Of a stretch of 64,000 bases of DNA, positions 22,250 to 36,300 are shown piece by piece. Source of the DNA: Crocodylus rhombifer (lineage: Eukaryota > Chordata > Crocodylia > Crocodylidae); the NCBI GenBank assembly GCA_038503035.1, contig JAVSML010025180.1, positions 671,348 to 735,347 of the forward strand. Direction: 5' to 3'. The notes under the pieces are model-generated. The model saw only the letters and a program-made list of their open reading frames with translations, did not search any database and was not told where the DNA came from. The translations under genes and the position numbers were made by a program. The first letter of the stretch is position 1. Each line of letters opens with the position of its first letter.

Positions 22250-23760
22250 TATTTTTTTTTTGGCAGAGCTGGAGCCTGCCTGCAGCTAGGGGGCGAGCTG
22301 CTGGTGGGCTGAGTGGCCCTGGTCCTTCTCTCCATGGTGGTGGCACCCCTGGGACCACCTGGGTGGAATGCTAGGAGGCTGGATGCTGCCCCAGGTCAGA
22401 GGTAGCACCCAGCTCAATCCAGTCGTACCATGAGCCTGCCCAGGGAGCAGTGCCTGGTGGATTTCCAGTGGGCAGACTCAGGGATGACTTGGATCTAGCT
22501 GGGTGCTGCCTCCAAGTGGGGGGAGTATCCAGTCCACTAGCTGGCCACACACCGAGCCCTGGAGGTTGCCACCACCACAGAAAGAAGAACTGGGGCCCCC
22601 ACAGCTCAGGGGCCGCTCAGCCCACCGGCAGCTCACTCCTTGGCCGCAGGCAGGCTCCACTGGAAAATAAAGAAAGGACTGGACCCCTTGTTGCCTTTAG
22701 CAGGTGTTTGCTGAAGGCAGAAGAGGTGAGGGGTCCAATCCTTTTTTTTTTTTTTTTTGGCAGAGCCTGCCTGCCTCTCCTGCAGCTGGGCAGGGGAGGG
22801 GGAAGGCAAGTTGCTGGTGGTCTGAATGGCCCGTGAGCTGTGGGGGGCCTCAGTCCTTCCCTCTGTGGTGGCAGTGCCCTCTGAGGCCACCCAGGTGGGC
22901 TGCTAGAGGGCCAGGCATTGTCCCAGCTTGGAGGCAGCACGTGGCTGGATCCAACTCTTCCCTGAACCTGCTGGGGCTTCCAGCACTCTGTGCTCTGTCC
23001 CTGCTGCCTCCCTGCTACCTAGAACAGCCCAGGAACAGGCTGGCTTGCTCATGGGGCAGCATGGGGAGGTAGCAGAAGAGCAGCTGGGTGTGCAGGCAGC
23101 TGAAGGTGGTGGAGACAGTGCATAGGCCACTGGAAGCCTGAGGGACTTAGGGAAACTCAGGTTTGGTGGGCTTTCAGAGTCCCATGTGCCTTCCCCATGA
23201 CCTTCTCAGGCCACCAGCACACCTAGCCTCCCTCCTGCCTCCTCCCCATGTTGACCCAGGGGCAAGCCATCCTGTTTTCAGGTGCTCCCAGGTGGCAGGA
23301 AGATAGAAGGGACAGTGCACAGGGTGCTGGAAGCCCTGGCAGGCTCAGGGAAGAGTTAGATCTGTCTGGGTGTTGCCTCTGAGCTGGGGCAGTACCCAGC
23401 CCACTAGCAGCCCACCCGGGCAGCCCTGGGGTGCCACCACCCCAGAGAAAAGGACTGGGATCCCCCCACAGCTCAGGGGCTGCTCAGGTTGGGCTGCTGG
23501 CAGTTTGCTTTCCAGCCATGGGAGAGATGGGCAGGCTCCTCCTCCAAAAAGAAGGATTGGGCCCTTCATCACTTCTGCCTTCAGGAGGTGCCTGCTGAAG
23601 GTAGAAGCAGAGAGAGGCCCAATCCTTTTTTCCTGTGGAGCCTGCCCTCCTCTCCCATGGGTGGGGCTAAACTGACAGCTGCATTATTGCAATTTGCAAC
23701 ATTGCAAACTTAACTACATCTGGATGTAGTTAAGTTTGCAATGATGCAAAGTCATTTAAA
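22250..23760. repeat. Cluster of alternately inverted GC-rich modules (foldback array)
   Basis: A GC-rich module that begins with GGCAGAGCCTGCC-like sequence after a T-run appears forward at about 22255-22425, inverted at 22455-22665, forward at 22740-22990, inverted at 23340-23540, and as a forward fragment at 23620-23660. The connections between inverted and forward units are themselves palindromic (about 22670-22755 and 23545-23640, both with a TTTGCTGAAGG or CTGCTGAAGG-like centre). It looks like nested or tandem foldback transposons. No protein is credible; open frames occur on both strands. Confidence 0.75.
23701..23742. repeat. Perfect 20-bp-arm hairpin with 2-base loop
   Basis: Bases 23701-23720 and 23723-23742 are exact reverse complements separated by TG. 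The arms extend about 5 bases more with one mismatch. It closes the right side of the foldback cluster. Confidence 0.9.
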
Positions 23761-23769
23761 ACCCCCAAA

Positions 23770-26590
23770 ACTGGCACACATGTAATGCGTGATGACATTA
23801 AGCCATATAAATTATGTTTTCATCATGTGTACATCGTGACAACTGTCAGGTGTACAAGCACCCCAGATATCCTGGTTCCTAGGCATGCTCCTGCTTGGTA
23901 GGCCTCTTGAGGCAAGCTAGAGCTGTGCAGGCAAGAAACAGTATTAACCCTCAGTGTGAGACTGCTCACAGCACATTCTAACTTTAACACTGTTTAACAT
24001 TCCACCGATTTAGTACGGTCTAAATGTAACACTTCTAAGTACATTTTTAGCAATAGTCCTAGTTCTTATGCTTGCCTTCATCAAATTAGTTTTCTCCTAG
24101 CAAACTAATATGATAATATGAGCACTGTTACTGTCAGGAAGGCGACAAGTAATTACCTAAATGAAACAATAAAAAAGTTAATAACTTAGTTTGGAGAAGT
24201 GCTTGCAGCTCAAGGCACAGTAACAGTTATCTTCTTCCTATACAGTATGTTCTGCTCTTTTGTCTGAAATAGTCTGCAAAGCCTGTTTTCTCAGGTGCTT
24301 GGGTTTTCAAAGGACTTGGCAGAATGGGGCTTATAGTCAGATGCGGTGGTGGGAGGGGGTTGGGATTTTATTCTGTTCTTTTGCATGGATGATCTGTCTT
24401 GGTACTGTGATTTTTACATATACAATAATAAACATGTTGTTTTATGGGGTAGAGCCCTTATCAATTATCCAATCATCCTGTGTGTTTCATGACCCACCCT
24501 AAAAGCTCAATGGTGCTGTGGCTGTTCTTCTAACCCAGATGCTATGAAGGCAGCTTTTTGGTGTGTAACAGTTTCATCTCTTGATTGCCAAGAAGGATTC
24601 CAGTTTAGAAGTTTGCTGTTCACTGAAGCAAGGCACTTCCTTCAAACCCAGAACTTGCTCCTGCTGAAAAGCCGCAGGACCCAACTGAGCTTTCGCTAAA
24701 ACTTGCTAGAGTCAGTGCAGAATTACACAAACACTGTAAAAATAGTTTGCAAGTGTGCAAATCCATTTCAGAAGTAGTGCAATTCCAGAAGTAGTACAAA
24801 ATTGTTCCCAGCTGATATTTCAAAACAGTCATGGACTTTGAATGTTTTGCTACTCATTTGAGGTAATTTCACATCTGCATGCCATGACATGTGGCATTCC
24901 TTCCTTCAGAGTATATGAAACTATGGCTTAATGGTTCCACACTGTCTGTTAGGCAGTCTCCCTGTTAACAAGAGTGGAAACTATATAGAGCGTTGCCAGC
25001 TCTTGCAAATTTCTCACCAGTGGTGGGATTTTGGCCTGGGTTGGTCCCAACTCTAACAATGAGGAGACAACCTTCTCATGAATTTAGCCTGCCTGAGGAA
25101 AAACTTCTTCTGACTGGCTTCCTGCCCCCATCTCTTGGTGTCAAAGCACCTAAACAAAGCTTCTTCCTTGCCTCTCAAGCAGCACCACTGTACTCTGACA
25201 TGACAGAGTAAACAGTAGGAAGAACCCAGCAGCTCAAGGCAGCACCATGCTGGCCTCCATCTGTGTCATCCATGAAGTCTGGATACTTTGCTCCTCCCCC
25301 TTCTTCTTCTATGCAAACCTCGGTTGGGGGGAAGAGGTGGGGAATTAGGAGAACTATCACTACAGTTGCCTCATCCCTCCCAGCCACTGTAAACCATGCT
25401 CATGCCCCATGCTCATGTTCCTGCATGTGAGCTTTGTAAAATTAATCTTATGTGCAACTATAAGCAAATCCCATTAATAAAATGAACAAGACAAGTTTTA
25501 AGAAAGGAACAATCAGCCTTTGTCTCTTCACCAGTCTAGAGAAAAAAAGTCAAGCAATTGCATTAACTGGCATATATCCAAATACTTCTGCCAGGCAGAA
25601 GATTAACACGTGACTTGCTGCACTGCTACGAGAAACTCAGCAGGCCTTGCATCTTGTGTCTCTTCTGGAACAGTCTCAGTATTATTTCCATCTTCAGTTT
25701 GTTATATTCTTGTTCTGCTGATAAACCGTTTTCCATCCTCCTACATTTATGACCTTAGCTCACAGATAACGGTAGTTATGAAGCTGTGCTTACAAACTGA
25801 AAGTTTCCCTATCTTCCTTTTCATGGTTTTATTCTCATTGTTAAATTTATTAATTGTTATATCTCAATAGCTTTAAAACAAAAAAAGCAGGTTAGGCATT
25901 TTGGACAATAATGTTATATTCTGTTATTCATTCAATTGTCAGAATTAAAACTGTAAAGTAGTGTATTTAATCTTTTCTTTTCCAGTTTCTGAGGAGGCCT
26001 CCTACAAATATCTGAGCCCATTTGTAACATTTTTCAGAATTATAAAATGGGAGTTTTATATGTGATGATGTTATGGAGAATTTATTTCTCATTTTACATG
26101 TGATACCTATTTTTCTGATATGATATTAAAATGAACATTACTACTTAGTTTTGCCTATCATGGTTTTCCACAGTAGTTATGTTTCAACTAGCATCTTATG
26201 ATGTATTTTATAACTGTGGACAGTGCAATATAATAGGGGGGAAATTATTAAATATTTGGGGTAATTTTTCCAATTTTTTTTCAGTTAAAATACAAATTCC
26301 ACCTTCCCCCATCCAACAAATTGTGTTGGTCACAGTTTCTTACTGAACTGATTACTGTGACATGATTGATGACTGTCTTTTTAAAATCACAGGTCTGCGC
26401 AGTTGGTCTCAGGCAAAATTCAACTCTGCATTAACAGCTAGTGGTCTGTAGAGTTGGTGCATGCTGCAGGCTTGGAGTACATATTTTAGATTTTCACTCT
26501 GGTCAGATTGTGCCACTGAATGTAGCAGTTAACAGGACTTGTGCTGGTGAATCTAGAAGGCATAACTCAGAGCTCTGGGCTCTATGAGTG
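23770..26590. other. Gene-free, mostly AT-rich stretch
   Basis: No coding exon or transposon terminus could be supported. The composition shifts back from the GC-rich foldback block to AT-rich background. Confidence 0.45.
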
Positions 26591-27335
26591 TATCTAGGAT
26601 TTTTAAAGGGGGGTGCAGATGCGATAGTGCATTGTCCTAACACAGCACATTTTTCTCTAGGTAAAGAGAAACTAGATGCTTTGCTAATAAGCTACATAAC
26701 TAGCACTGTATTATTCAGTTTAAGGTCAAGGAAAAACAAATAACTTTATTGAAATGTTCAGTAATTCGCTAGATTATATATAAATTGTAAAAACACAACA
26801 GGCTAGTTAAAAATAGTCAAAAAAGTAAAAAGATATGGTTTAGTTAGTTCTGTAGTCATTATAGCTAAATATACATCTCTTATTCAAATTCTTAAAACAA
26901 AGTTTAGTCTTCTTGAGCATCTTGACCATGCCGCCGATACTTCACTCAATATTAACTCAGGTGTAGAAATGACTATTACCCCACAGTTAAGACTTGTAGC
27001 CTGAACTAAAAACAGTCTGCAGGGCTATGAAACAGAAGAGAGACATTACCAGGAATGGCTAACAGGCAGCAAAAATGCAGAAGAAAGGACAGTTTGAATA
27101 GTGGAACATTAAGACCATTAACAAGGAAAGACGGTCTTAACACCTATGGAGTGAAGACAAATTAGCAGGAACCAGATAGATTATAGTAAACCATGACATC
27201 AACTGACTCCCTCAGTGTTGACTGAATTGAACTGCCACTGTTCCTCTTAGGTAACTGTTTTTAAAGTTGGGGTACAGCATGAATCAAAAGGGGATTCGAC
27301 TGCATGACTGCACCCCCAACCCATAGATCTTCTGT
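26590..27335. repeat. Possible DNA transposon remnant with inverted ends
   Basis: The left end carries GGGGGGTGCAGATGCGATAGTG (about 26606-26627) and the right end its loose inverse, ending in GACTGCACCCCCAACCCATAGA (about 27306-27327). The interior is AT-rich and non-coding. No target duplication was found, so this is tentative. Confidence 0.35.
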
Positions 27336-30300
27336 TGGGTCCAGTCCTGAAGTTCTCCGTCATGCAAAACTGGTACTGATTTCAGCTCTGATTAAAGATG
27401 TAAAGACTAAGCCCTAACATCTGGTCCCATCTCACTTACCCGAGCTTTATACTGGTTTCAGTAGAGTTGATTTGTTCTGTTCTCAGATCCAATCAGCTGC
27501 TATGAATTTAAAAACAATCACTAAGTATAGCATTATAGAGGGGCCTGCTATGTCTCCAGAGTTGGTCTTGTATTTCCACAGTTCCCTTTCTCATGCATGT
27601 GAAGTCACAATATTAGAGATAGTTTATTACAGTGGAACAAATGTCAAACAAGTTATAGATCTAAAACTGTATAGACATTTCAGAACCTACAGCTTTCCTA
27701 ATCAGACTGATTAAAATTAGAAAAATTATGTAGAAATAACCATGCAGTACTTGGTGTAAAATCACACAGCTTTGGTTATTGTGCTTGTATCTATGCCTGA
27801 TCACATTTTATCAAAAAACATACTGTACAATAATAAAAGGTAAACAAGAGAAATATCAGATTCTGGCATATTTGTGGATACTTACGAACATATTTAAAGT
27901 GTTCTCAAAAATTCACATTACATATAATAGCATCTCTGTTAGAGCTTGTTCCAAAACTGACTGAAATCAACAGAAGTCTTCCATTGACTTCAGTAGTTTT
28001 TAAGTCAGCCTGTTTGTTATACATGTCCCAACAAAGATATTCTCAGAATAAAACCAGAGTGGGGGAAGAGGGGAGCCTTGTATTTCCTCCCCTGTCATTT
28101 CTAATCATTAACATCTTAGTTTTTAATTTAAACACTTACCAATGCGTCCACTAGTAATGATCTAGTTAAGGATCTAGCATATGCTTATGACCAATGCCTT
28201 CCTGAAAAGCAGTATGAAAGCTTTCATTCCACACATAAAGGAACATTTTAAAACAATGGCAAGATACATCTCTGGCATAATTTCAGTGTGACTTGTGTCA
28301 GGGAGGAATTTGGCTAAACATATTTTACCTACTTTTTAAAATACAGGAATTAAGAACCCCCCTGGAAATTTAGTATTTTTATGCCTTTGTATTTTTACAG
28401 TTTTCAAATGGCTTTGCTTATGGTATATTCTATTGTTGATAATGCTCAATAAACTGTTAGCATTTCATCAAATCTAGTCTCTGGCCAAATTTTGTCAGTG
28501 CAGTCTCCACCAAGCCTGATATGCTTATTTGTTCTGAATTAGCAGTGCTACTCCTATTTTGATGAAAAGGATGAGAATTGCCTAAAGGTTGCAATCTGGT
28601 CCTTGAATCATCTCAGCCAATCCACATGAGTAACTGCTTTCATTCCTCTATAATTTACATTTTTAAAAGACAAAAAAAAGTACTTCATTGCCATGACTTC
28701 CAGACCTGGTATTTTGGGTAGAACAAAAATACCATAAGCAATGGGGTTTTCATGAGAAATCCATTTATCTAAGGCTAGCTCCAAGTCAAGTACAGTATAT
28801 AAATCTTGCTACTAGACACTGGCACTAGTCTCAGTCCTGGAAAGGCTGAGCACCTTCTGAAAACCAGTAAAAGGAATTGTAGGTACTCAGAATCTTTCAC
28901 AAGTGGTCCAAGCTTTCTTTAGTAGGATTAGGTGTTTTTACCATACATTTGTATGGTAATTTTGTCTAGTCAATCTGGGTTAATTTAAAGCCCATGAAAA
29001 CATGGAAAGGCTTCCACTGACTTCAACAGGCTTTGGATCAGGCCCTTGGAGAATTAATAATCTGCTTTGGGACATGCTTGGTAACCTCTGTCGTGACGAT
29101 TTTTGCTATGCATTCATTACTATGAGCATATACTATGCAGATAGATTCCACTGGTTAATATGCATTCACCAATGCACATCTGCAGCTTTAGTAAGGAACC
29201 TTTTATTCGTATATGGTTGCTAAGGAAACAGGTTACGGGCCAGAATTCTATCTGAAATATAAGCAACCAGTTGTACTATGACCACTTATTAAAAACAGGT
29301 AAATGGTAAACTTGGCAAGTACCTTATATAGCCAGTATAATTTAAAAATTTAAATTTAAGTGATATTTGGTTTAAACTGCCAATGACATCTATTTTAATT
29401 GTCATTGAAAATGAACTGTGGCTGTCTATACACCATATTGAACTGTTTATTAAAAGCATTTTTGTTTAGTACTATTAATAGAGTCCATTTAAGGAATATT
29501 TTCCAGAAGTTAAAGTATTGTTCATTCCTTTTATATCTTCCTGTTTGCCTTCTAACCCAAAGCTTGATTTTTTTCATCAAACTATTTCAAGATAGCTAAA
29601 CTATGATTCAGCAAATCACAACTCATATGACTTACTCCGGCTCATGTGAGTAATACTACTGGAATCAAAAGAAGCATTATCTTCCTATTGAACTATTTAT
29701 ATCATTCAGAAAAACCTATAGAAGGATATGAAGGATTAGGTTTTAAGTTAACAGAGTTCTCAGGATTTTCAAAAGATCATTTTGTTTAGGAACAAGACCC
29801 TGGACAAAATACGAAAAGGAATATTTTTCAATAGATATGATTATTCTAAATTCATGACAAGAGAAGTGGAAAGGAACGCTCCCACTTATGCACAAATTTA
29901 CCATACAAAATTTAGAACTCTGGGTTTGTAAAATTCTCTCTCAGTGTATAAAACACATACCTCATCTTTAAAAGCACTTTTGTATATTTTATCTACAGTA
30001 CAAAGGCCTTGCTTTATGCACTGCTGAAATATAGTCATTTATAGATGTAGAGTTTAGGTTGGTATGACATGAACTATATAGCATTCAGATCGAAACCGCA
30101 AGTGGAGTTTTATATATATATATGTACTATACTTTGGCATATACTTACTAAAATTAGAATCTGGCCAAGGCATCCATGTAATCCCTCTACCTTTGTCAAA
30201 TGTCAGAGGGTTTTTTAATTATCAATAGGCATCGGGATCTTGAGTTTATGGAGCAGATTGTCCTTTATGAAGGAAGAAGTCAGGGCTTCCTGAAGCCAGG

Positions 30301-33300
30301 CCTCCTAACTGGTGGAACCTTTCTGTAATTGTAGCAGGGCAGACTTTCACCTTACCCACATATCTACTGTGGTTTGTACAGACTTCGGAAGTTTTGCCAA
30401 GACTGCAGGCATCTGCTTCAAGGCACTAATGCCTTTTCTGCCTTCCTTCCTCCAGCTTCTCCATCAATAATAATTGTGCAGGAACTCACAAAAATCCAAC
30501 AGTATTGACACTTATTTACAGCAATACAGCACAGCAGTTGGAACAAATTAAGTTAAAGTTCACATTTCAAAAAAGTCTAGCTCCTTCCAGCTGCTACACT
30601 GAATAAATGTGTTCTGAATTCTACTATCCAATATTTTTACCTGCATTTTTGAGTGATTTTTCAAAAGATTTTTTTCAATTTACTGTAATTACTTCTTACA
30701 ATTACTTACCTAAATTCAGGTTGGTGTGATGCTACTGTCTTGTTAAGATAGCATAAACGGGTATGCTCAGGCAAAATCAGCTCAGCGAAATAGCATGTAG
30801 GTTCTCTCTGTGGCTACTCTGTATCAAGCTGCAAAGTGGGAAACCCAAGTTTAAAATAGATTAACTAAAGGCAAGACACTATTACTACTTTCTAGTCACT
30901 CTTGCTATTTTCCTAATCATAATTGGGCACTGCATTATAGATTTAGAACTATTTCCCTTCTCAGTAAGACTCCCAAAGACATTGGCAGTGCACAAGTGTT
31001 GGTACATCCACTTTTTAACAGTGTATATGCTAGTAGTACTTCAGTATGGTTTCCTTCTTTAGTATAAACTGAGCATAAATGTTTTACAACTCATACTAGG
31101 CTGACGTGTAGGACCTCATCTAGGATAGATGCCGGTTGTGCTTCTCTGATCAGGCAAACTATACTTAAATATGAATTAAACTAACACAACCCAAAGGACT
31201 GGAGACTGCAAATTAGTTTTCATTACCACTCAAATAACTCTATTGACTAACAAATTACAGAACACAATTCAAAACTGTCCTTGATTTTAAAATCCTCCAC
31301 ATGCTTGATTCAACCTCTTACAAAACCTTTTTCTGTCTGCAAGACCCTTTAAAACAACTCCTTCAGAATACATTTGCCATATTTGCTCTTTGCTTAGCTG
31401 CCTCATCATCATTCCCCCCCCCAAAAAAGCATCCTAATTTCTCTCTTTTCTCTGTAAAATGTTTTGGAAGACAGTTTTGCAAGAAATATTTAAATTATTT
31501 TGTACAGCACCTTGCTAAGTTTTAGGGTAAGGCCTTGTGACTCAAGTGATTTGTAATAGTAGTGGAGTAGCAAAGATTAGGGATAAAAGAGTTAAGGGCC
31601 CACCTTCCATTCACAACTGTATGGTTAACAACATTAAACATTCACAGTAACTGCACAATCAACTGGCTATATTTTATATGGCAAAGCTCAGACCATTGTA
31701 TCCTGATTGTTTTGCAAAGTCTATTTTCATGGTTGTTTCAAAGAGATATTCTGTGTCATTGTACCTGCATTTAAGCAAGGCAAGTCTAAAAGAAGGCTGG
31801 GCCTCAAAAATCAGTATAATTTGCCATACCAAAACAGTAATAAAATGCTGATGTTCAGAAGCCCATACTAAAGCTTCCAATGAACTTGAAGCTTGAACAC
31901 AGAACTTTGAGGAATAAGGGCTACCTGGGAGCGGGTCATGTGAAAATTGAAAACCACAACATGCCAGTGCTGGAGAATAACCAGATAATAAAGTACTACA
32001 AGAGCCACTAGATGTCCAAGACAGATTAGAGAGATTGCATGATCATTAGTATCTGATTCAAAGTTTGTGACAATATAACTAAATCAACTAAACAGATAGC
32101 TTCACGCAAATAAGCAATGCAGTTTTAGACACAGCCTAAGCCAGACTTAACTTTACTGATAAGATTATTTAAAAGTGAAATAGTAACAGAATGAACAATT
32201 TTTGTTTTCTGCGCACTCAAAATTTGGTTAGTTTTTCTACTAGGCATAAATTGGATACATAGGCATAAAACAACAGATTACAAGTAGAAAAGAATGTAAG
32301 TCAAATATTTTGCACCCAAAGCAGAACTAACAAAAAATACTACTAGTTGTACATTGGGTGTGAAAACCTGCATGATTCCAGCACCTTACTTGTGTCCCAT
32401 AGCCAAGGAGAATAAAACAGATGTATTTCACAAGATTTACATATGGTGCCCATTGCCACAGCATCTCACATTAATTAATAATATTCTATTAAAACATGCA
32501 CATCAAACCATGTAGGATGTTCAAACTAGGAACAGCTTGATCATTAGTAGAATGGTTCTTAATAAGCAAATGATCTTCTTCACCTAGGACCAATTGCTGC
32601 TCTCAAGCCAGCAGTGATTTTTTTCCAAGTCAGGGAAGCATTTACGAGCTCAGTTATAATAGTTATACAAGGATCTGTACTCTAATGATAGAAAATAACT
32701 GCTTATATGGTCAAAACAACCAGACTGAAACATAGTTATGTAGCCAACAGGAGCATTTGGATTATTTAAGTGTTGTAGGTGACAATAATAATAAACCTAA
32801 CGTATTCCTACAACAGCCCTTCTCATGATGAGACCTGGTATAATATGCGAAAACTATTTTGAAATGTAATAAATACATTGTTATGACCCACTTCAACTCA
32901 GTAACAAGCAGAATTTCTTTAAGCATAATTCCATGCAAAACAGAAAGAAAATAAAAAATAGTCTTGAGAACATGTAGGAGATACCAACTAAGAATCTTGC
33001 AAAAGTAAAATATATCAAATTCATTCAATAAGAGAGAATGAAATCACAAACATAATAAAATCTCTATCAAAAATATCACTTACAAATGCTGATCAATGGA
33101 TTATATTTCCAGTTCTGTTTCTTTAAATGGAATGGGGGTATATGATTATATTTTGTGAATTTAATATTGTAATTATATATCAAACTGAATTTAGAATGAT
33201 TATTAAATAATGGCCTATCAAAACAGACAATAGCAGTCACTTTCCTGAACAATAACATTGTTTATTCAGAACACACTGAACTGATGATCTTTTCAGAAAT

Positions 33301-36300
33301 AAATTAAAATTAGTTCAATACCAATGAAAAAGCTAATGCTATTTGTTCTAATATAAAATGGCCACTAAAACCATACTTCAAATATTACCTTTGTGGTTAT
33401 GTTTCTATTCTTGATCCTCATCCACACAAAATGTACTTAGTCATTAAAGTCAAGGACATGAAAGGAAAATGGCTACCAAAATGCAAAAGTCTTTTTGCAA
33501 TGAGAATTTTTCAAGTCATGTACAAAAGAGATTGTAGGGAGATACACGGTTACAAGCTAAGTGGGGAGACATTTGCTTAAGCAATATCCTCTAGCACACA
33601 GGTTTGATTTTTACAGATACTGTTAAAAGTGTTAGACAACCTGTTTTAACTCAGAAATTATTTATTCAAACTCTGCAGAATCTAAGGTATCTTTAGAGCA
33701 AACCAAAAATGAATTTATATGAAGCTTTGTTGATGTCCCAAGACATAAGTACTTTTTCAGAATGGCTAAACACAGTGCTTTGGTTGGACTTCAGAATGCG
33801 TTCTATGTAATGAAAGAGCCATTTGATTATTGTTGCTAAATTCAGTACTTGTGAAAATGTTTTAAGTACGCCTGCAATTCTCTACACTTCTTAGCTGCTT
33901 ATCGTTTTAGTGATACTCATACACCAGTGATAATGAAACTACTGCTATATATAAATACTGCACATACCTCAAATTCTAGTTCAAGCTATACTAAAAGATC
34001 AAGAAAAGGGAAGACTCTCAGGTACATTTCTGGAAGCAATCAATGCAAAACAGGAAAAATCAGTCTTCTGTTATATACAGCTTTATAAACATGGCATCAT
34101 TTAAGAAATGATAGCCGCATGGAAACACAAAGTGACATCAGATTCTCATTTTGAATTGAAAAGAAACTTAACAACAAAATTTCCATTTGTATTATGGCAT
34201 TAAACAAGAATAACTTCCTTTGCATCTCTACTATTGCACCTTTTAAAAGGATTTGGTTGCCAAGGAAACATGTTCTGGCCCAGTATTAAATCTGAAACAA
34301 AGATATTTCAGAAGTTGGTTTAAAGAGTACAATACTGATATATATATATACACACACACACATAGATACGTATATACATTTATTTATTTAATATCTCAAA
34401 TGCAGGCTTTTGTGGCCATAGGGCTAGTTATTGTTTGAAATAAGCCATACTGCATTGAACTGATGTTCAGTTTAAGCTGACAGGGCCATCTCTATCTATG
34501 TCTCTTTAAAAACCTTATGCCTCAAAATAAAAAGAAACACTGTGGGTTTACATCTGTACCTGATATAGCAAATGTCCGTGTCAAAGCAAATTAATCTTTA
34601 TTTAAGATTTCACAGAGCACATTGAAAGCGCTTCCGACGCAGAATTTAAATATTTTTCATTTTTCTTATCTATCTTTACTTTTATTTTTTATATTTTAAC
34701 CACAAGCTCAATAATTTTCATAGTAGCCTTAAAAATGCTACCAAAACAATAGGCATTTCAAAAATTCTTTTGTTGCATAAGCGTTGCCACGCCCTTAGTA
34801 CATATGATTATTGTAACAGACATGACTGTTCTACTTTCACAACAGATTTTTTTAACAGTAAAAAACAATGGTAATCCCAGTATGTGAAGCCATCCAATTT
34901 AGTATTAGGTTGCCTTGAGATTTCTTTAACTAAACTGTTCAATACATTTCTATATTGCAAGCTACAATTTTAAACTCATTTCATGTTCTTGCAGCATTGA
35001 CTGAGAAATCTGTAAAACATGCAAATCAAAACCTACCTGTATGTACCACTTAATGCAGTGTTAGCATGGCAATGTACCCAGCCATTTTTATATAAAGCGA
35101 TGGTGATAAACTGAATTCTTGGTCTTCTCAAAATTTTTTTTAGAAGCAGTTGTCAAAAATCAGATGGGAAGCAGCTTGAATAGACCGTGATCAGGAGAAC
35201 TGAATTTATCAATAAGGAAAGCAAGGGTGGGGGGAAAGTCCTCATCCAAGGTTTCCGAAACTGCCACACAAGGTTTTTTTCGTCCCCTCTCCTCAGAGGG
35301 TTCAAAGCGTGAAGCTGACCACTGCAAAGGCCACTTGTCACATTTGCTGAAAATCAGCCTATTGATATCACTGCTGAAAATATAAACTCGACAACCAAAG
35401 CCCATTGCACAACGTGGACTGCGTAAGAGTTAAAAATAGATTCAACGTGCCTCCTACCTGCATAATAAATATGTAAGTTTCAAGTGCTTTAATTCGATAT
35501 TCACATTAATTAACAATACAACATACATTATTTAAACTACAATAAATGCAAGAAGAAAAAGGGTGACACCATCTGGAAGCAGAGCTTGCTTCTTTTTTTT
35601 CTCTTAAGGGCTATAATGTATTTTGAATGTGATGACAAGCTAACAGCTCCCCACATTGCAAATTAAATAGAATTCTGAAGGTGATGCTGAAATATCGAAG
35701 CCTGTAATGAAGCACAAACAAGTCTTCACTACTGCATGACATGGCACACAGACCATTTACATACTCACATTTGAAATACTATGCACGGTATAATGAATTC
35801 TATACACAGCATGCACACAGCACAAGCAACGTTAATCCTGCCTGCCATTTTAGGCTAGCAGGAGTAAGATACATACTGCAGCACAGCTCTGGTAAGGGAG
35901 GAGGCAAGGGACAGCTCACCTTAAATGCAGTATCTGATTAATGTTGTAAGTGACATTGCGTATCAGCTACAGTCTTGGTTCAACTGGGTGGGAGGGAACA
36001 AAGAAAAATGTCATCAACTGGTGATGCAAGATGAGCTCCAGTCACTAAACACTGTTAGTAAACTCCAAATTCTGCAGTGATACAGTAGTAGGCTTTTTAA
36101 ACTGTTAGCAAAACCTTCTTGTACCGTGGGTGAGTCTGGCTGCCGAGGGAAACAAAACAATCCCTTTGCTCATTGGAGAAATACTAGAATGACTACAGTG
36201 ATATCATCTGAATGAAGATTTCATGCAGTACATCTTAGGTCTTGCATGTATTTGTGATCTCTTAATTTTTCAGCTGTAGAATTTTTAAAAATTAACAAAA

